DNA of 37,827 nt from Micromonospora acroterricola. Its GTDB lineage: Bacteria; Actinomycetota; Actinomycetes; Mycobacteriales; Micromonosporaceae. Where the stretch lies: NCBI RefSeq assembly GCF_003172955.1, contig NZ_QGKR01000098.1, positions 1-37,827 on the forward strand. Direction: 5' to 3'. Below are positions 24,242-31,969 of this stretch, piece after piece. Numbering within the stretch: position 1 is the stretch's first letter; each line of letters starts with the position of its first letter. A program made the position numbers and the translations under genes. Under the pieces are notes generated by a model. That model saw nothing but the letters and a program-made list of their open reading frames with translations, was not told where the DNA came from and did not search any database.

Positions 24242-24274
24242 CCCTGGCCGCCCGGATGCTGCGGGCGGCCAGGG
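24242..24274. terminator. Hairpin between convergent genes
   Basis: CCCTGGCCGCCCG (24242-24254) pairs with CGGGCGGCCAGGG (24262-24274) around a seven-base loop. It lies between the carbonic anhydrase stop and the convergent hypothetical gene and would serve both. Confidence 0.75.
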
Positions 24275-24286
24275 CCGGGGCCTGGT

Positions 24287-24637
24287 TCAGTGTTCGTCGG
24301 CCGTCGGGTCGTCGTGGGTCTGCATCTCGCGCAGCGCCTCGTCGGCGGCGATGACTTCCTGGTACCACTGCCGGTGAACCTTGTACGTGCGGTCGAGCTT
24401 GATCCTGTGGTAGATCCCGGTCGGCTTGCCGAACCGGACGTCGCGCGGGAGGCGCTGTGCCCCGCCGCGACCCACGATGAGGATCGCGCGGTCGGTGACC
24501 ACGAACGTCTCCGCCGGCACCGTGAAGATCCCCCAACCGGTCACCGTCATGAATCCCGTCTGGACCTGCTCGCCGGGCTCCAGATGCGGCGCCGCCTGCG
24601 TGGCGATCATCTCGGCCCGTCGTTCCTTGTAGCCCAC
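24287..24637 (-). CDS. Hypothetical protein, possibly PH-like
   Basis: A 116-residue protein without a recognised family. The middle reads HLEPGEQVQTGFMTVTG, FVVTDRAILIVGRG and GKPTGIYHRI, the alternating-strand pattern seen in bacterial PH-like or YokE-like domains where 'VTDRRILL' is common. No membrane segment is present. The C-terminus is acidic and helical (EVIAADEALREMQTH). The GTG at 24637 is chosen because GGAGGA lies five bases upstream; the longer frame beginning near 24790 lacks support. Confidence 0.65.
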   Translation of the reverse strand: MGYKERRAEMIATQAAPHLEPGEQVQTGFMTVTGWGIFTVPAETFVVTDRAILIVGRGGAQRLPRDVRFGKPTGIYHRIKLDRTYKVHRQWYQEVIAADEALREMQTHDDPTADEH

Positions 24638-25032
24638 GGCTTCCTCCGATAGCAGACACGCATCCGGGCGGCCTGATCCTAGGGCAGCAGCGCATTGGAG
24701 ATCCAGGTCTGTCGCTGTCACCCGCTCCAGCCGAGAGCCACCTAACGGTCCTATCCCTACCCTGCACACCACCCCGGAGAAGCAGTGCACGCGACTGAAT
24801 CGTCTACGACATCAGCTCCAGAGGCGCTGCGCGCCAGTCGCCTCACCCACCCACCAGCAATCGGGGAACAGCACCATCGGGCCAAGCGGGACCCTTGCCC
24901 GGCAGCGTGCCGATAAGTACGGTGTCGATGTATCGGAGCGATACATCGCGGCGATACCGAGCCAGCATTCAGGGCAGCGAGGCCAGGCCACCCGCGCGGC
25001 GTGGGAGGGTGACCAGCCGGGGAGGCAGCGAC
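24638..25032. other. Divergent intergenic region with an operator
   Basis: This 395-base gap separates the hypothetical gene from the methyltransferase. It is less GC-biased than its neighbours and no gene is supported inside it. Its main feature is the perfect inverted repeat at 24926-24948. CGATAAG at 24911 and CGATAC at 24952 look like further half-sites. Confidence 0.6.
24926..24948. promoter_or_regulatory. Perfect 10-bp inverted repeat, likely operator
   Basis: CGATGTATCG, spacer GAG, CGATACATCG. The arms match exactly, with dyad symmetry over 23 bases, about 85 bases before the methyltransferase start. The size suits a dimeric regulator such as PadR, TetR or ArsR type. No such regulator is encoded nearby. 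Confidence 0.7.
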
Positions 25033-25779
25033 ATGTCCAGCGGGCAGTTGTACGACACCATCGGAGCCACCTACACCGAGACGCGGCGCACCGAGCCGCG
25101 GATCGCCGCAAGGATCTGGGCGGCGCTCGGCGATGCGCGGACGGTGCTGAATGTCGGGGCCGGCACCGGCTCCTACGAGCCGACCGACCGCGACGTCACC
25201 GCGGTGGAACCGTCGGCGCTCATGCGGGCGCAGCGCCCCGCGGGCGCAGCGCCGTGCGTGGCTGCCGCCGCGGAGAGCCTCCCGTTCGAGGACCAGTCCT
25301 TCGACGCCGCGATGGCTGTCTCCACGCTTCACCACTGGCCGGACCCGATCGCCGGGCTGCGCGAGATGCGGCGCGTGGCCCGCCGCGTGGTGGTGTTCAC
25401 GTACGACGCCACTGACGCCGGATGGGAGCGCCGGTTCTGGCTCACCCGCGACTACCTGCCGGAGTTCGCGGACCTTCTCGCCGGCCGACCTTCGCTGACC
25501 GAGCTGGCCGGCGCGATCGGAGCCCGCGTCGAGCCGGTGCACATTCCGTGGGACTGCGCCGACGGCCTCTTCGAGGCCTACTGGCGCCGGCCCGAGGCAT
25601 ACCTGGACGATCCGGTGCGCCGCGGAATGTCGGTGTGGGCCAGAGTCGGCGCGGAGGCCGAGCAGCGGGCAGTGCGCAGCCTCCACGCAGACCTCGTCTC
25701 AGGCCGGTGGGTCGAGCGCAACCGCGACCTTCTCGCTCGCGATACGGCGGAACTCGGCCTTCGCCTGCTCATCACCTGA
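25033..25779 (+). CDS. Class I SAM-dependent methyltransferase
   Basis: A 248-residue methyltransferase of the UbiE/Methyltransf_11 type. VLNVGAGTGSYE (motif I) binds S-adenosylmethionine, TAVEPSALMRAQRP holds the acidic residue for the ribose, AAAESLPFEDQSFDAAMAVSTLHHWPDP is motif II/III. The C-terminal half is helical and Trp/Arg-rich and should form the acceptor site. The acceptor is unknown. The ATG at 25033 follows GGGGAGG at eight bases. The upstream operator suggests tight, inducible control. Confidence 0.88.
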   Translation: MSSGQLYDTIGATYTETRRTEPRIAARIWAALGDARTVLNVGAGTGSYEPTDRDVTAVEPSALMRAQRPAGAAPCVAAAAESLPFEDQSFDAAMAVSTLHHWPDPIAGLREMRRVARRVVVFTYDATDAGWERRFWLTRDYLPEFADLLAGRPSLTELAGAIGARVEPVHIPWDCADGLFEAYWRRPEAYLDDPVRRGMSVWARVGAEAEQRAVRSLHADLVSGRWVERNRDLLARDTAELGLRLLIT

Positions 25780-25947
25780 ACCCGTCTCTGGAATCTTCAA
25801 TTCGGCCCGCAGCCTTGTAGCATGCGGCGGACGACGGCCGGCAGCCGGAGCGCGGCTCTGGTACGACTCGGCGGGCGGCACCGCCGGGTCGGGCGGCCGC
25901 GGCGCCGGTCGGGCCTGGGCCAGATGTGAGAGAGGAACCTGCTCGGC

Positions 25948-27639
25948 GTGTTCCAGGAACCGAACCGGACTCGGATGACCAGTAGAAATCCAATTGGCGG
26001 GGTCCCAGGTGGGGACCCGCCGGAGGCGTGGGACGCGGAGCTGGCCAAGGCGGTGCGGCACGTTGCCGTGCTGCGCACCGGGTTCTACGTTGTCGTGCTG
26101 CTGATCGCGCTGGGCGGCCAGGTGTCCGGGGCGATGGAACGGCTCGGCATGCCGTGGTACGTCGCCCTTCCAGCCGTTGGGGCGTTGGAGCTGGGCGGCG
26201 TCGTGGTGCTGGCGAACGCCGACGTACGCCGTCGACTGGGCGAAACGGCGATGCTGTCCCGCGTGTTGTCGGCTGTCATCGCCACCGCCGCGGTCGCCTT
26301 CAACTGGCTGGCCCACAGCGACCACCTCGAAGGGGGTTTCTACGCGGGCATGTCGCTGCTCGGTTATCTGGTGTGGCTGATGAGCAGCGAGAACCAGCGG
26401 CGGGACCGGCTGCGAGCCAGGCAGCAGCTGCCGCCCACGACGCCGGCGTACGAACCGGTCGGGCACTGGTTGCGACAGCCGTGGCTGACCCGCCGTGCTC
26501 GCTCGCTGGCGAAGGCCGATCCCGGCCTCGGGCTGTACGGTTCGCTCGACGCGGCCCGCGCGCAGATTCGCGCCGAGCGCCGGCAGGCGGCGCTCAGCAA
26601 GGTGTTGCGCCGCAAGATCAGCCGAGCACTGGACGCCACCACCGCGGACATCGCCCTGACGGTGTACGACCTCGACGAGATCGCCCGGCGGCTGGCCGAG
26701 CACGCGGACTACGACGGGCTCACCGCGCTGATCGCTGCCGACCTGGCACCTGCGCGAGTGCTGGCCGGGAACCTGCCGGCTGGCGGCCGCCGTCGGCGGT
26801 GGCGTCGCACCGGCAAAGCTGACCCCGGCGCGATAGCCTCGGCCGCGCGGCTGCTCGCCGACGCCCCGGAGCGGCTCCTCGCCCACGCCCCCGAGCCACT
26901 CACGAACGCGGCCCCTGTAGCCCCTGCGGCGGACGGGGTCTCCGGCGGCTCGACGCAGCCATCGTCGGCCGGGGACGCCGTTCAGCCGGCGGGAGACGGT
27001 GACGAGCGACCGAGATCGGAGCGGTCCCGGTCAGTGACGCCGGACCGTACCGACCGGCAGCTGGGGCGGTCAGAAGGCGCGGGCCAGGTCGCCTCGACCA
27101 CGGATCAGCCCGACCCGCCCCCCGCCTCCGACTGGGCGGCGCTGCACGCGGAACTCGCCCCGCTCCTGCCGGCAGCCCCGCCGCGCCGAACGCCGCGCAC
27201 CACAGCAGGCCGGTCGGCCAGCAGTCGAGCGGGAGCACCGTCGACCACGGACGCGCCAGACCCCGTCGCGGAGCCGGCCGACACCGCGCCGCCGGCAACG
27301 ACCCGCCGCGCGGCACCGATACCGCGAACGGCGACGGGACGGGCAGGTGTCGCCCGAGTCGCCGCCCCGGCGAGCGAGCCGGGGCCGATCATGGCAGTCA
27401 CGCGAGAGCTGCCCCTGGTGGTCGGGCGGGATCTGCCGGACCTGGTGAACACCGCGGCAAGCCGGACCACAGCACCCGTCGCGGTCCCCGACGCGGTGGA
27501 GAGTGTTACCGAGCAACGATCAGCGCCGCGACCGCGGCAGCGCCGGCGGGACGACACGGACCCGCGACCGAGCTCGGAGACCGTCCGGCGTCGGTCGAAC
27601 ACCCAGTCGGCCTCGACCGAAAAGTCCTCAACGGCCTGA
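25948..27639 (+). CDS. Four-helix membrane protein with long polar tail (Spd/DUF2637-like candidate)
   Basis: A 563-residue protein. Four hydrophobic helices lie near 45-65, 72-93, 102-122 and 128-146 (FYVVVLLIALGGQVSGAME to YAGMSLLGYLVWLM). A basic helical region (150-275) follows, then a ~290-residue tail rich in Pro, Ala, Thr, Arg and Asp that should be disordered. The layout recalls DUF2637/Spd-type plasmid-spread proteins of actinomycete conjugative elements, but I cannot confirm the family by eye, and no integrase, excisionase, replication initiator or FtsK-like transfer gene is near. The GTG at 25948 follows AGAGGAA at ten bases; an ATG at 25975 is an alternative start. Confidence 0.6.
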   Translation: MFQEPNRTRMTSRNPIGGVPGGDPPEAWDAELAKAVRHVAVLRTGFYVVVLLIALGGQVSGAMERLGMPWYVALPAVGALELGGVVVLANADVRRRLGETAMLSRVLSAVIATAAVAFNWLAHSDHLEGGFYAGMSLLGYLVWLMSSENQRRDRLRARQQLPPTTPAYEPVGHWLRQPWLTRRARSLAKADPGLGLYGSLDAARAQIRAERRQAALSKVLRRKISRALDATTADIALTVYDLDEIARRLAEHADYDGLTALIAADLAPARVLAGNLPAGGRRRRWRRTGKADPGAIASAARLLADAPERLLAHAPEPLTNAAPVAPAADGVSGGSTQPSSAGDAVQPAGDGDERPRSERSRSVTPDRTDRQLGRSEGAGQVASTTDQPDPPPASDWAALHAELAPLLPAAPPRRTPRTTAGRSASSRAGAPSTTDAPDPVAEPADTAPPATTRRAAPIPRTATGRAGVARVAAPASEPGPIMAVTRELPLVVGRDLPDLVNTAASRTTAPVAVPDAVESVTEQRSAPRPRQRRRDDTDPRPSSETVRRRSNTQSASTEKSSTA

Positions 27640-27655
27640 ACCCATTGGGCGGCGA

Positions 27656-28099
27656 TCACTCCACCGTCCACGCGATCCGGGGAGGGTGGACCCGAGCGCA
27701 CACCGGTCCACCCGTGGCATCGGTCAGCCCGAGTCGGCCGACCAGGATCCCGCCGTCCTCGTGCGCGGTGCGGAGCAGCTCGGTCGGGATGTCGGTGAAC
27801 ATCAACTTCGCCCGTCTGAACATCGCGAAGCCGTCATCGGTCACCGCGCCCCAGCTCAGGTACAGGAACCGTGCTCCGGGGCGCCCGTGCACCCACGGCC
27901 CGCCGACGTCCAGCATCCCGTCGACCTCCCGGCTGGGCACCTCGAAGGACCATGTCGCCTCCGCCGCGTCGGCCGGCACCTGATCGACCACCTCGGCCTT
28001 GCGCTGGACCCCGACGTGCACGTTGCCGCGCCGCAGCGCGTCGGCCTCCGCACCGGCGCGCCGCCCCGGGAGGTCGCTGCCGTCGATCCGGATCCGCAC
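27656..28099 (-). CDS. DUF5990 family protein
   Basis: A 147-residue protein resembling the actinobacterial DUF5990 family, function unknown. VRIRIDGSDLPGR, NVHVGVQRKAEVVDQVPADA, GPWVHGRPGARFLYLSWG and MFRRAKLMFTDIP follow the family in order, ending with GRLGLTDATGGPVCARVHPPRIAWTV. The fold should be a compact beta-rich domain; no catalytic motif is evident. The GTG at 28099 is preferred because TAGAGT (28107-28112) lies seven bases upstream, placing the transcription start at or next to the start codon. Confidence 0.82.
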   Translation of the reverse strand: MRIRIDGSDLPGRRAGAEADALRRGNVHVGVQRKAEVVDQVPADAAEATWSFEVPSREVDGMLDVGGPWVHGRPGARFLYLSWGAVTDDGFAMFRRAKLMFTDIPTELLRTAHEDGGILVGRLGLTDATGGPVCARVHPPRIAWTVE

Positions 28100-28106
28100 A
28101 CCACCG

Positions 28107-28112
28107 ACTCTA
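28107..28112 (-). promoter_or_regulatory. -10 element suggesting a leaderless DUF5990 mRNA
   Basis: TAGAGT on the minus strand sits seven bases before the GTG and no ribosome site intervenes. A matching -35 is not clear. Confidence 0.4.
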
Positions 28113-28152
28113 GTTGCACGACAGCGAACGTCGGCCCGGGTCGGCGTCCCCG

Positions 28153-28209
28153 TCAGCGCGGGAGGCCGACGAGCGCGGCCAGTCGCGCCAGCCGGTTGCT
28201 CGCGGGCAC
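28153..28209 (-). pseudogene. Second remnant of an XRE-regulator C-terminus
   Basis: The minus strand reads VPASNRLARLAALVGLPR and then a stop, 18 codons that share ARLA, LVGL and the final Arg with the regulator C-terminus at 30529 (11 of 18 identical). No upstream reading frame continues the match. It lies between TMEM175 and DUF5990. Confidence is lower than for the copy at 22158 because identity is weaker. Confidence 0.4.
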
Positions 28210-28251
28210 TTTCGGCGGACACGGTACGGAATTCGTGCCATCGGCTTCGGT

Positions 28252-28902
28252 TCAGCCGGGTCGGTCGGTGGCCTTGTTGTCCTCGCCGTACTCACCGCGG
28301 ATGGGCAGGTAGTAGGCGGGTAGGAAGCCGGCGATGATGGCGACGCCCGCGATCGGCACGAACGCGCCGACGAGGATGCCGGAGCCGATCCACACCAGCG
28401 CGAGCGCGAATCGGCGGCCGATCGCCCGGACGCCGAAGGGGCCGAGGCTGGGGTCCAGCAGTTTGGCGCGGCGGAGATGGGCCCAAATGATGTTGAACAG
28501 GGCTGCCGCCGTCCACAGTGTGGCGCCGTAGACGACGACCGCCGTCCGCAGGCCCTGCTCCGCGCGCAATGCGCCGGCGAGGAGCGACGTGGAGAACGGC
28601 AGGAACGCGATGACCATCAGGAGCAACGTGTTGAGGAACAGGACCTCACGGTCGACGTGCCGGACGCGGTCGAACATGACGTGATGATTGACCCACACCT
28701 GCCCGATGAGCAGGAAGCTCAGCGTGTACGCCAGGTACGACGACCACAACCCCCCGAGGCCCCGCAGGAGATGCCCGAAGTCCTGCGGCGGTTGGATCTC
28801 CAGCACGAGAAGCGTCACGGCGATGGCGAAGACAGCGTCGCTGAAGGCCGCCAGCCGGCCCGGCTGACGCGCGAGCCGCGGGGCGTCGCTCTTCGAACGC
28901 AT
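28252..28902 (-). CDS. TMEM175-family (DUF1211) potassium channel-like protein
   Basis: A 216-residue membrane protein with six hydrophobic segments. The first helix RLAAFSDAVFAIAVTLLVLEI carries the TMEM175 signature R-x3-FSD; bacterial members are tetrameric channels selective for potassium. HHVMFDRV and LLLMVIAFLPFSTSLLAG are also typical. A TAGCAT element lies nine bases before the ATG, so the leader is very short; ribosome site GGGG is weak. The C-terminal tail is charged. Confidence 0.9.
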   Translation of the reverse strand: MRSKSDAPRLARQPGRLAAFSDAVFAIAVTLLVLEIQPPQDFGHLLRGLGGLWSSYLAYTLSFLLIGQVWVNHHVMFDRVRHVDREVLFLNTLLLMVIAFLPFSTSLLAGALRAEQGLRTAVVVYGATLWTAAALFNIIWAHLRRAKLLDPSLGPFGVRAIGRRFALALVWIGSGILVGAFVPIAGVAIIAGFLPAYYLPIRGEYGEDNKATDRPG

Positions 28903-28959
28903 GCCCCAAGTATGCTATTTGTCCGCTTCCGCCGTGCTCGACCTCGGCCCGCGGGCGGC

Positions 28960-29355
28960 CTAGTTCTGCGGTGCCAGGGTGCGCAGGACGCAGAACTCGT
29001 TGCCCTCCGGATCGGCCATGACCACCCAGCTCCGGTCCGAGCCCTGGCCCACATCCGCCCTGGTGGCGCCGAGGCCGAGCAGTCTGGTCACCTCGTCCGC
29101 GGTGCTGCGGTCGATCGGGCTGACGTCGAGGTGAAGCCGGTTCTTCACGGTCCTGCCCTCGGGCACCTGGATGAACACCAGGGTGGGCGCCATCTGGCGA
29201 GCCCGAACGTCCTCCACGGTCGGCACCCAGGAGCCGATCTCGACCTTGCCCTCGCCCCGGTCGATCACCGTGAAGTCCAGGACCTCGCACCAGAACGCCG
29301 CGAGCCTCTCCGGATCGTGGCAGTCAACGGCCAACTCGGTGAACCTACTTGTCAC
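28960..29355 (-). CDS. VOC-fold glyoxalase-like protein
   Basis: A 131-residue protein of the actinobacterial glyoxalase-like type. ELAVDCHDPERLAAFWCEVLDF is the first unit; NRLHLDVSPIDRSTADEVTRLLGLGA and MADPEGNEFCVL are the second, with His of LHLDV and Glu of GNEF as metal ligands. It often acts as a small-molecule binding or detoxifying protein; the substrate is unknown. The GTG start follows GGGGAG at five bases. Confidence 0.9.
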   Translation of the reverse strand: MTSRFTELAVDCHDPERLAAFWCEVLDFTVIDRGEGKVEIGSWVPTVEDVRARQMAPTLVFIQVPEGRTVKNRLHLDVSPIDRSTADEVTRLLGLGATRADVGQGSDRSWVVMADPEGNEFCVLRTLAPQN

Positions 29356-29806
29356 GACTCTCCCCGATAGTGCAAGCAGGGCTCAGATCATGCCGCCCGT
29401 TCGGCAGCGCGAGGCTTCACGCGTCAGCCAGTATCACCTACACCGGCCCGCTCGATGCCAGCCGGGCCACTGCCGAGATGTTCAGCAGCGGCGCCACTCG
29501 CGACCCGAGCCGAGCCGCCGCTCGCCCACCTCAAGCCGGCGGAGGTCGAGGCCACGCAGCGGACCCTGATTCGCTTGCTCGATCATCTGGTCGAGCACCG
29601 AGCGACAACCGGCGTCGACCAGCCCGGTTGAGTTCCCGCACCCACCGACCGGGCAGGGCGCCGCCCAGGCGTGCGCCTTTTCACCGATGCCGACGAGTAC
29701 GCCGTGAAACACTCCGAGGTGCCCTCGGTCGTTTCACACCGGTCAGCGGTCCCCCACGTCCGACTGCGGGCGGCGCGTCGGCGCCCAGCGTGCGGAAGGG
29801 GCAGGA
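29356..29806. other. Intergenic region with a possible gene remnant
   Basis: This 451-base stretch holds no complete gene. On the plus strand, frame 29480-29631 ends in HLKPAEVEATQRTLIRLLDH and a short tail before a TGA. It has normal codon bias and an amphipathic helix but no start or upstream domain, so it may be a decayed 3' end. I do not recognise the family. Confidence 0.35.
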
Positions 29807-30508
29807 ATGCAACCAACCTGGCTCCTGGCGCTGTCGTGGACGTCGCTCGCGGTTGGATTCGTCAGCCTTGCGACTGTCGTTGCCGACACCTATCTTCGCG
29901 GGCACCGCCAGCCGGTCAAGATCATGGAGCTCGTCTGGCTGGTGACCGTCCTCTACATCGGCCCGGCAGCCGTCCTGCTCTACTGGAACTGGGGTAGGCC
30001 CGAGGCATTTTCGCGACCGCAGCACGAAGATCCGCTCCGAAGGCCCCGGCGGGGCATTCTCGTCACCAACGTGTCTCGCTGCGGCGCCCATTGCGCTCTC
30101 GGCTTCGTCGTCGCCGAGGTCGCCTTGTACGTCATCAGATCCGAGCCTGGTCACAAGACGCTGTGGGTCGATTACGCCGGCGACTATCTGGCGGCGGTGG
30201 CGATAGCTGTTCTCTTCCGATACTTCGGAGCGACGGGTCGCGGCGTCACGAAGATCTGGCCCGCACTGTCAACCGTCGTCAAGGCCGAACTGCTGACCAT
30301 CACCGCCTTCGAGTTCGCGCTGTTCGCTTGGCTGACGCTGGCGCATCACTTCGTCTTTCCGGAGCCACTCATGCGAGCCGACAGCCCAACATTCTGGTTC
30401 TCGGGCCAGATAGGACTGGTAGCCGGCTTCATCGCGGCGTGGCCCACCGCCTCCTGGCAGCTCCGCCGAGGGGTCAGAATCGAACCGAGCCGACTTCCCT
30501 ACCGGTAG
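29807..30508 (+). CDS. DUF4396 domain membrane protein
   Basis: A 233-residue membrane protein with six to seven hydrophobic segments. The motif SRCGAHCALGFVVAE (near 91-105) corresponds to the H-C-G-A-G-C-x-L-G block of DUF4396, and YLAAVAIAVLFRYFGATGRG plus FWFSGQIGLVAGFIAAWPTASWQLRRG are typical of the family. Function is unknown; the paired Cys and His in a membrane context suggest metal or copper handling, which is inference. GGAAGGGGCAGGA precedes the ATG. It converges on the XRE regulator with 20 bases between. Confidence 0.8.
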   Translation: MQPTWLLALSWTSLAVGFVSLATVVADTYLRGHRQPVKIMELVWLVTVLYIGPAAVLLYWNWGRPEAFSRPQHEDPLRRPRRGILVTNVSRCGAHCALGFVVAEVALYVIRSEPGHKTLWVDYAGDYLAAVAIAVLFRYFGATGRGVTKIWPALSTVVKAELLTITAFEFALFAWLTLAHHFVFPEPLMRADSPTFWFSGQIGLVAGFIAAWPTASWQLRRGVRIEPSRLPYR

Positions 30509-30528
30509 GTGGGGGCACGATTTCCGGG

Positions 30529-31683
30529 TCACCGGGTGAGGCCGACCAGCGTCGCCAGTCGCGCCACGCCGGCCGGCGCCGGGTGACCCCGGGCAACCTC
30601 GGCGATCACGCTACGCGCCAGAGGCCGGCACCGAACCTCAGCCGGCGCGACGCTGTCCGCGTCCACGAGGGCGCGTGCGGCGCCGCGCAGGTCGCCAATC
30701 TGGAGGTACGCCCGCGCGGCATCCACCAGGTACGCGCCCCGATACTCGGCCGGCAGCCGCCGCCACGCCTCCCGCCGGATCACCGTCACGTGCCGCTGCA
30801 CCGCCTCGGCGGCCTCACCCCGCAACGCAGCAATCAGCACCCGCGCCAGGTCAACGGCGATCGGCCCGAAGCTGGTCCGGTGCGAGTCGTCGTACCCCCG
30901 GAGCTGAGCGGCGATCCCGGCGGCCCGGTCGGTCAGCTCCTCCGCGCGGCGGGTGTCGCCGCAGCCGGCGGCGGCCAGAGCGGCCTGGAGCAGCAGCGTC
31001 CCGCACACGGCCCACTCCCCCGCCGGCCGCTGCGGCGCGGGCGTGACACGGTTCGCGGCGGCGGCCGTCGCGGCGAGGGCCAGCCGGTCCCGGCCCGACG
31101 CGCGCAACGCCTGCCCGACCGACACGGCCGCCGTCGCCGCCAAGACCCGATCGTCGCCCGCCACGGCCATCGCGCGGTCCGCAGCCAGCCACCCGAGGTC
31201 GGCCTCGCCGAGCTTCACCAGCAGCGACGAGGTGATCCGGTACGCCTGCACCAGCAGCTCCGCTGACTGCGCACCCTGGGCGTCGTCGATCAGGCCCGGC
31301 AGCACCCGCACCAACTGCGCGTAGTGCGCGTGCTGGTAGGTCAACCAGGCGTACCCGACCTGCCTTCTCAGCTCCTCCGTTGTCTGGTTCGGGGCTTGCG
31401 GGGTGTCGTAGCGGGCGAGAGCGGCCCGAATGTCGTCCACCCCGTCCGGCGTACCGGCTGGGGTGCTCCGCGGCCGGCCGAGCAGCACCTCCGGGTCGAC
31501 CCGCAGCACGTGGGCCAGCTCCTGGATCACCGAGTACCGGTCCAGGGTTCGGACACCCCGCTCGACCTTGTCCACCCAGCTCTTCGACCTGCGGAGCCGG
31601 TCGGCGAGCATCTGCTGGGTCATTTGCCGCCGCACTCGCCACCGAGCCACGCGTCGGCCGATCGGCAGGTCATCGCTGGTCAC
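30529..31683 (-). CDS. XRE-family regulator with helical-repeat tail
   Basis: A 384-residue regulator. Residues 10-70 are a Cro/CI helix-turn-helix (RVARWRVRRQMTQQMLADRLRRSKSWVDKVERGVR). The rest is an all-helical, Ala-rich TPR-like domain (about 95-384) that probably senses a ligand or peptide. The start is the GTG at 31683, inside the end of the small gene at 31670-31840, which overlaps it by 14 bases; translation is therefore coupled. The C-terminal 18 codons recur as isolated fragments at 22158 and 28153. It is typical of a multi-copy actinomycete family related to BldD-era SCO4441-like regulators that work with small partner proteins. Confidence 0.85.
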   Translation of the reverse strand: MTSDDLPIGRRVARWRVRRQMTQQMLADRLRRSKSWVDKVERGVRTLDRYSVIQELAHVLRVDPEVLLGRPRSTPAGTPDGVDDIRAALARYDTPQAPNQTTEELRRQVGYAWLTYQHAHYAQLVRVLPGLIDDAQGAQSAELLVQAYRITSSLLVKLGEADLGWLAADRAMAVAGDDRVLAATAAVSVGQALRASGRDRLALAATAAAANRVTPAPQRPAGEWAVCGTLLLQAALAAAGCGDTRRAEELTDRAAGIAAQLRGYDDSHRTSFGPIAVDLARVLIAALRGEAAEAVQRHVTVIRREAWRRLPAEYRGAYLVDAARAYLQIGDLRGAARALVDADSVAPAEVRCRPLARSVIAEVARGHPAPAGVARLATLVGLTR

Positions 31684-31840
31684 GCCGCCACCGCCGGTCC
31701 GGGACCGCGCGGGTCGTGTCCTCCACCGGTACGCGCTCCGACTCGGCTTGGGCCAGGAGGCGTTGCTTGGCGGCCTCCCGCTCGGCCGCCTCCGACTGCT
31801 CACCGTTGTTCTCCGGAGCACTGTCGTCCTGACCGCTCAT
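31670..31840 (-). CDS. Small charged protein coupled to the XRE regulator
   Basis: A 56-residue polar protein (SGQDDSAPENNGEQSEAAE then basic DRRWRRDQR), acidic first half, basic end, likely disordered or one long helix (EAAEREAAKQRLLAQAESE). GGAGGAGG six bases before the ATG is a strong ribosome site, so it is very likely translated. Its stop lies 14 bases inside the regulator gene. It may be a partner or regulator of the XRE protein; this is inference from position. Confidence 0.7.
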   Translation of the reverse strand: MSGQDDSAPENNGEQSEAAEREAAKQRLLAQAESERVPVEDTTRAVPDRRWRRDQR

Positions 31841-31969
31841 CCCCGCCTCCTCCGGTCGAGGCCCGGCGGCGATGCTCAGAACCAATCACCGCCGCACCGG
31901 GCCTACGGGACGCGATTGCGGCCCAAACCGGACACTAGGCCGAATCAGTGATGGCGAAATTACTGCTAG

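Noticed and set aside
25948..27639. Integrated conjugative element
   Set aside because: The membrane protein has an Spd-like look, but no integrase, excisionase, replication initiator, FtsK/TraB gene, tRNA or att duplication is visible, so an element cannot be claimed.
29481..29631. A complete small gene in the 451-base gap
   Set aside because: The C-terminal-looking helix has no in-frame start with a ribosome site and the upstream frame has no domain character; it was kept only as a possible remnant.
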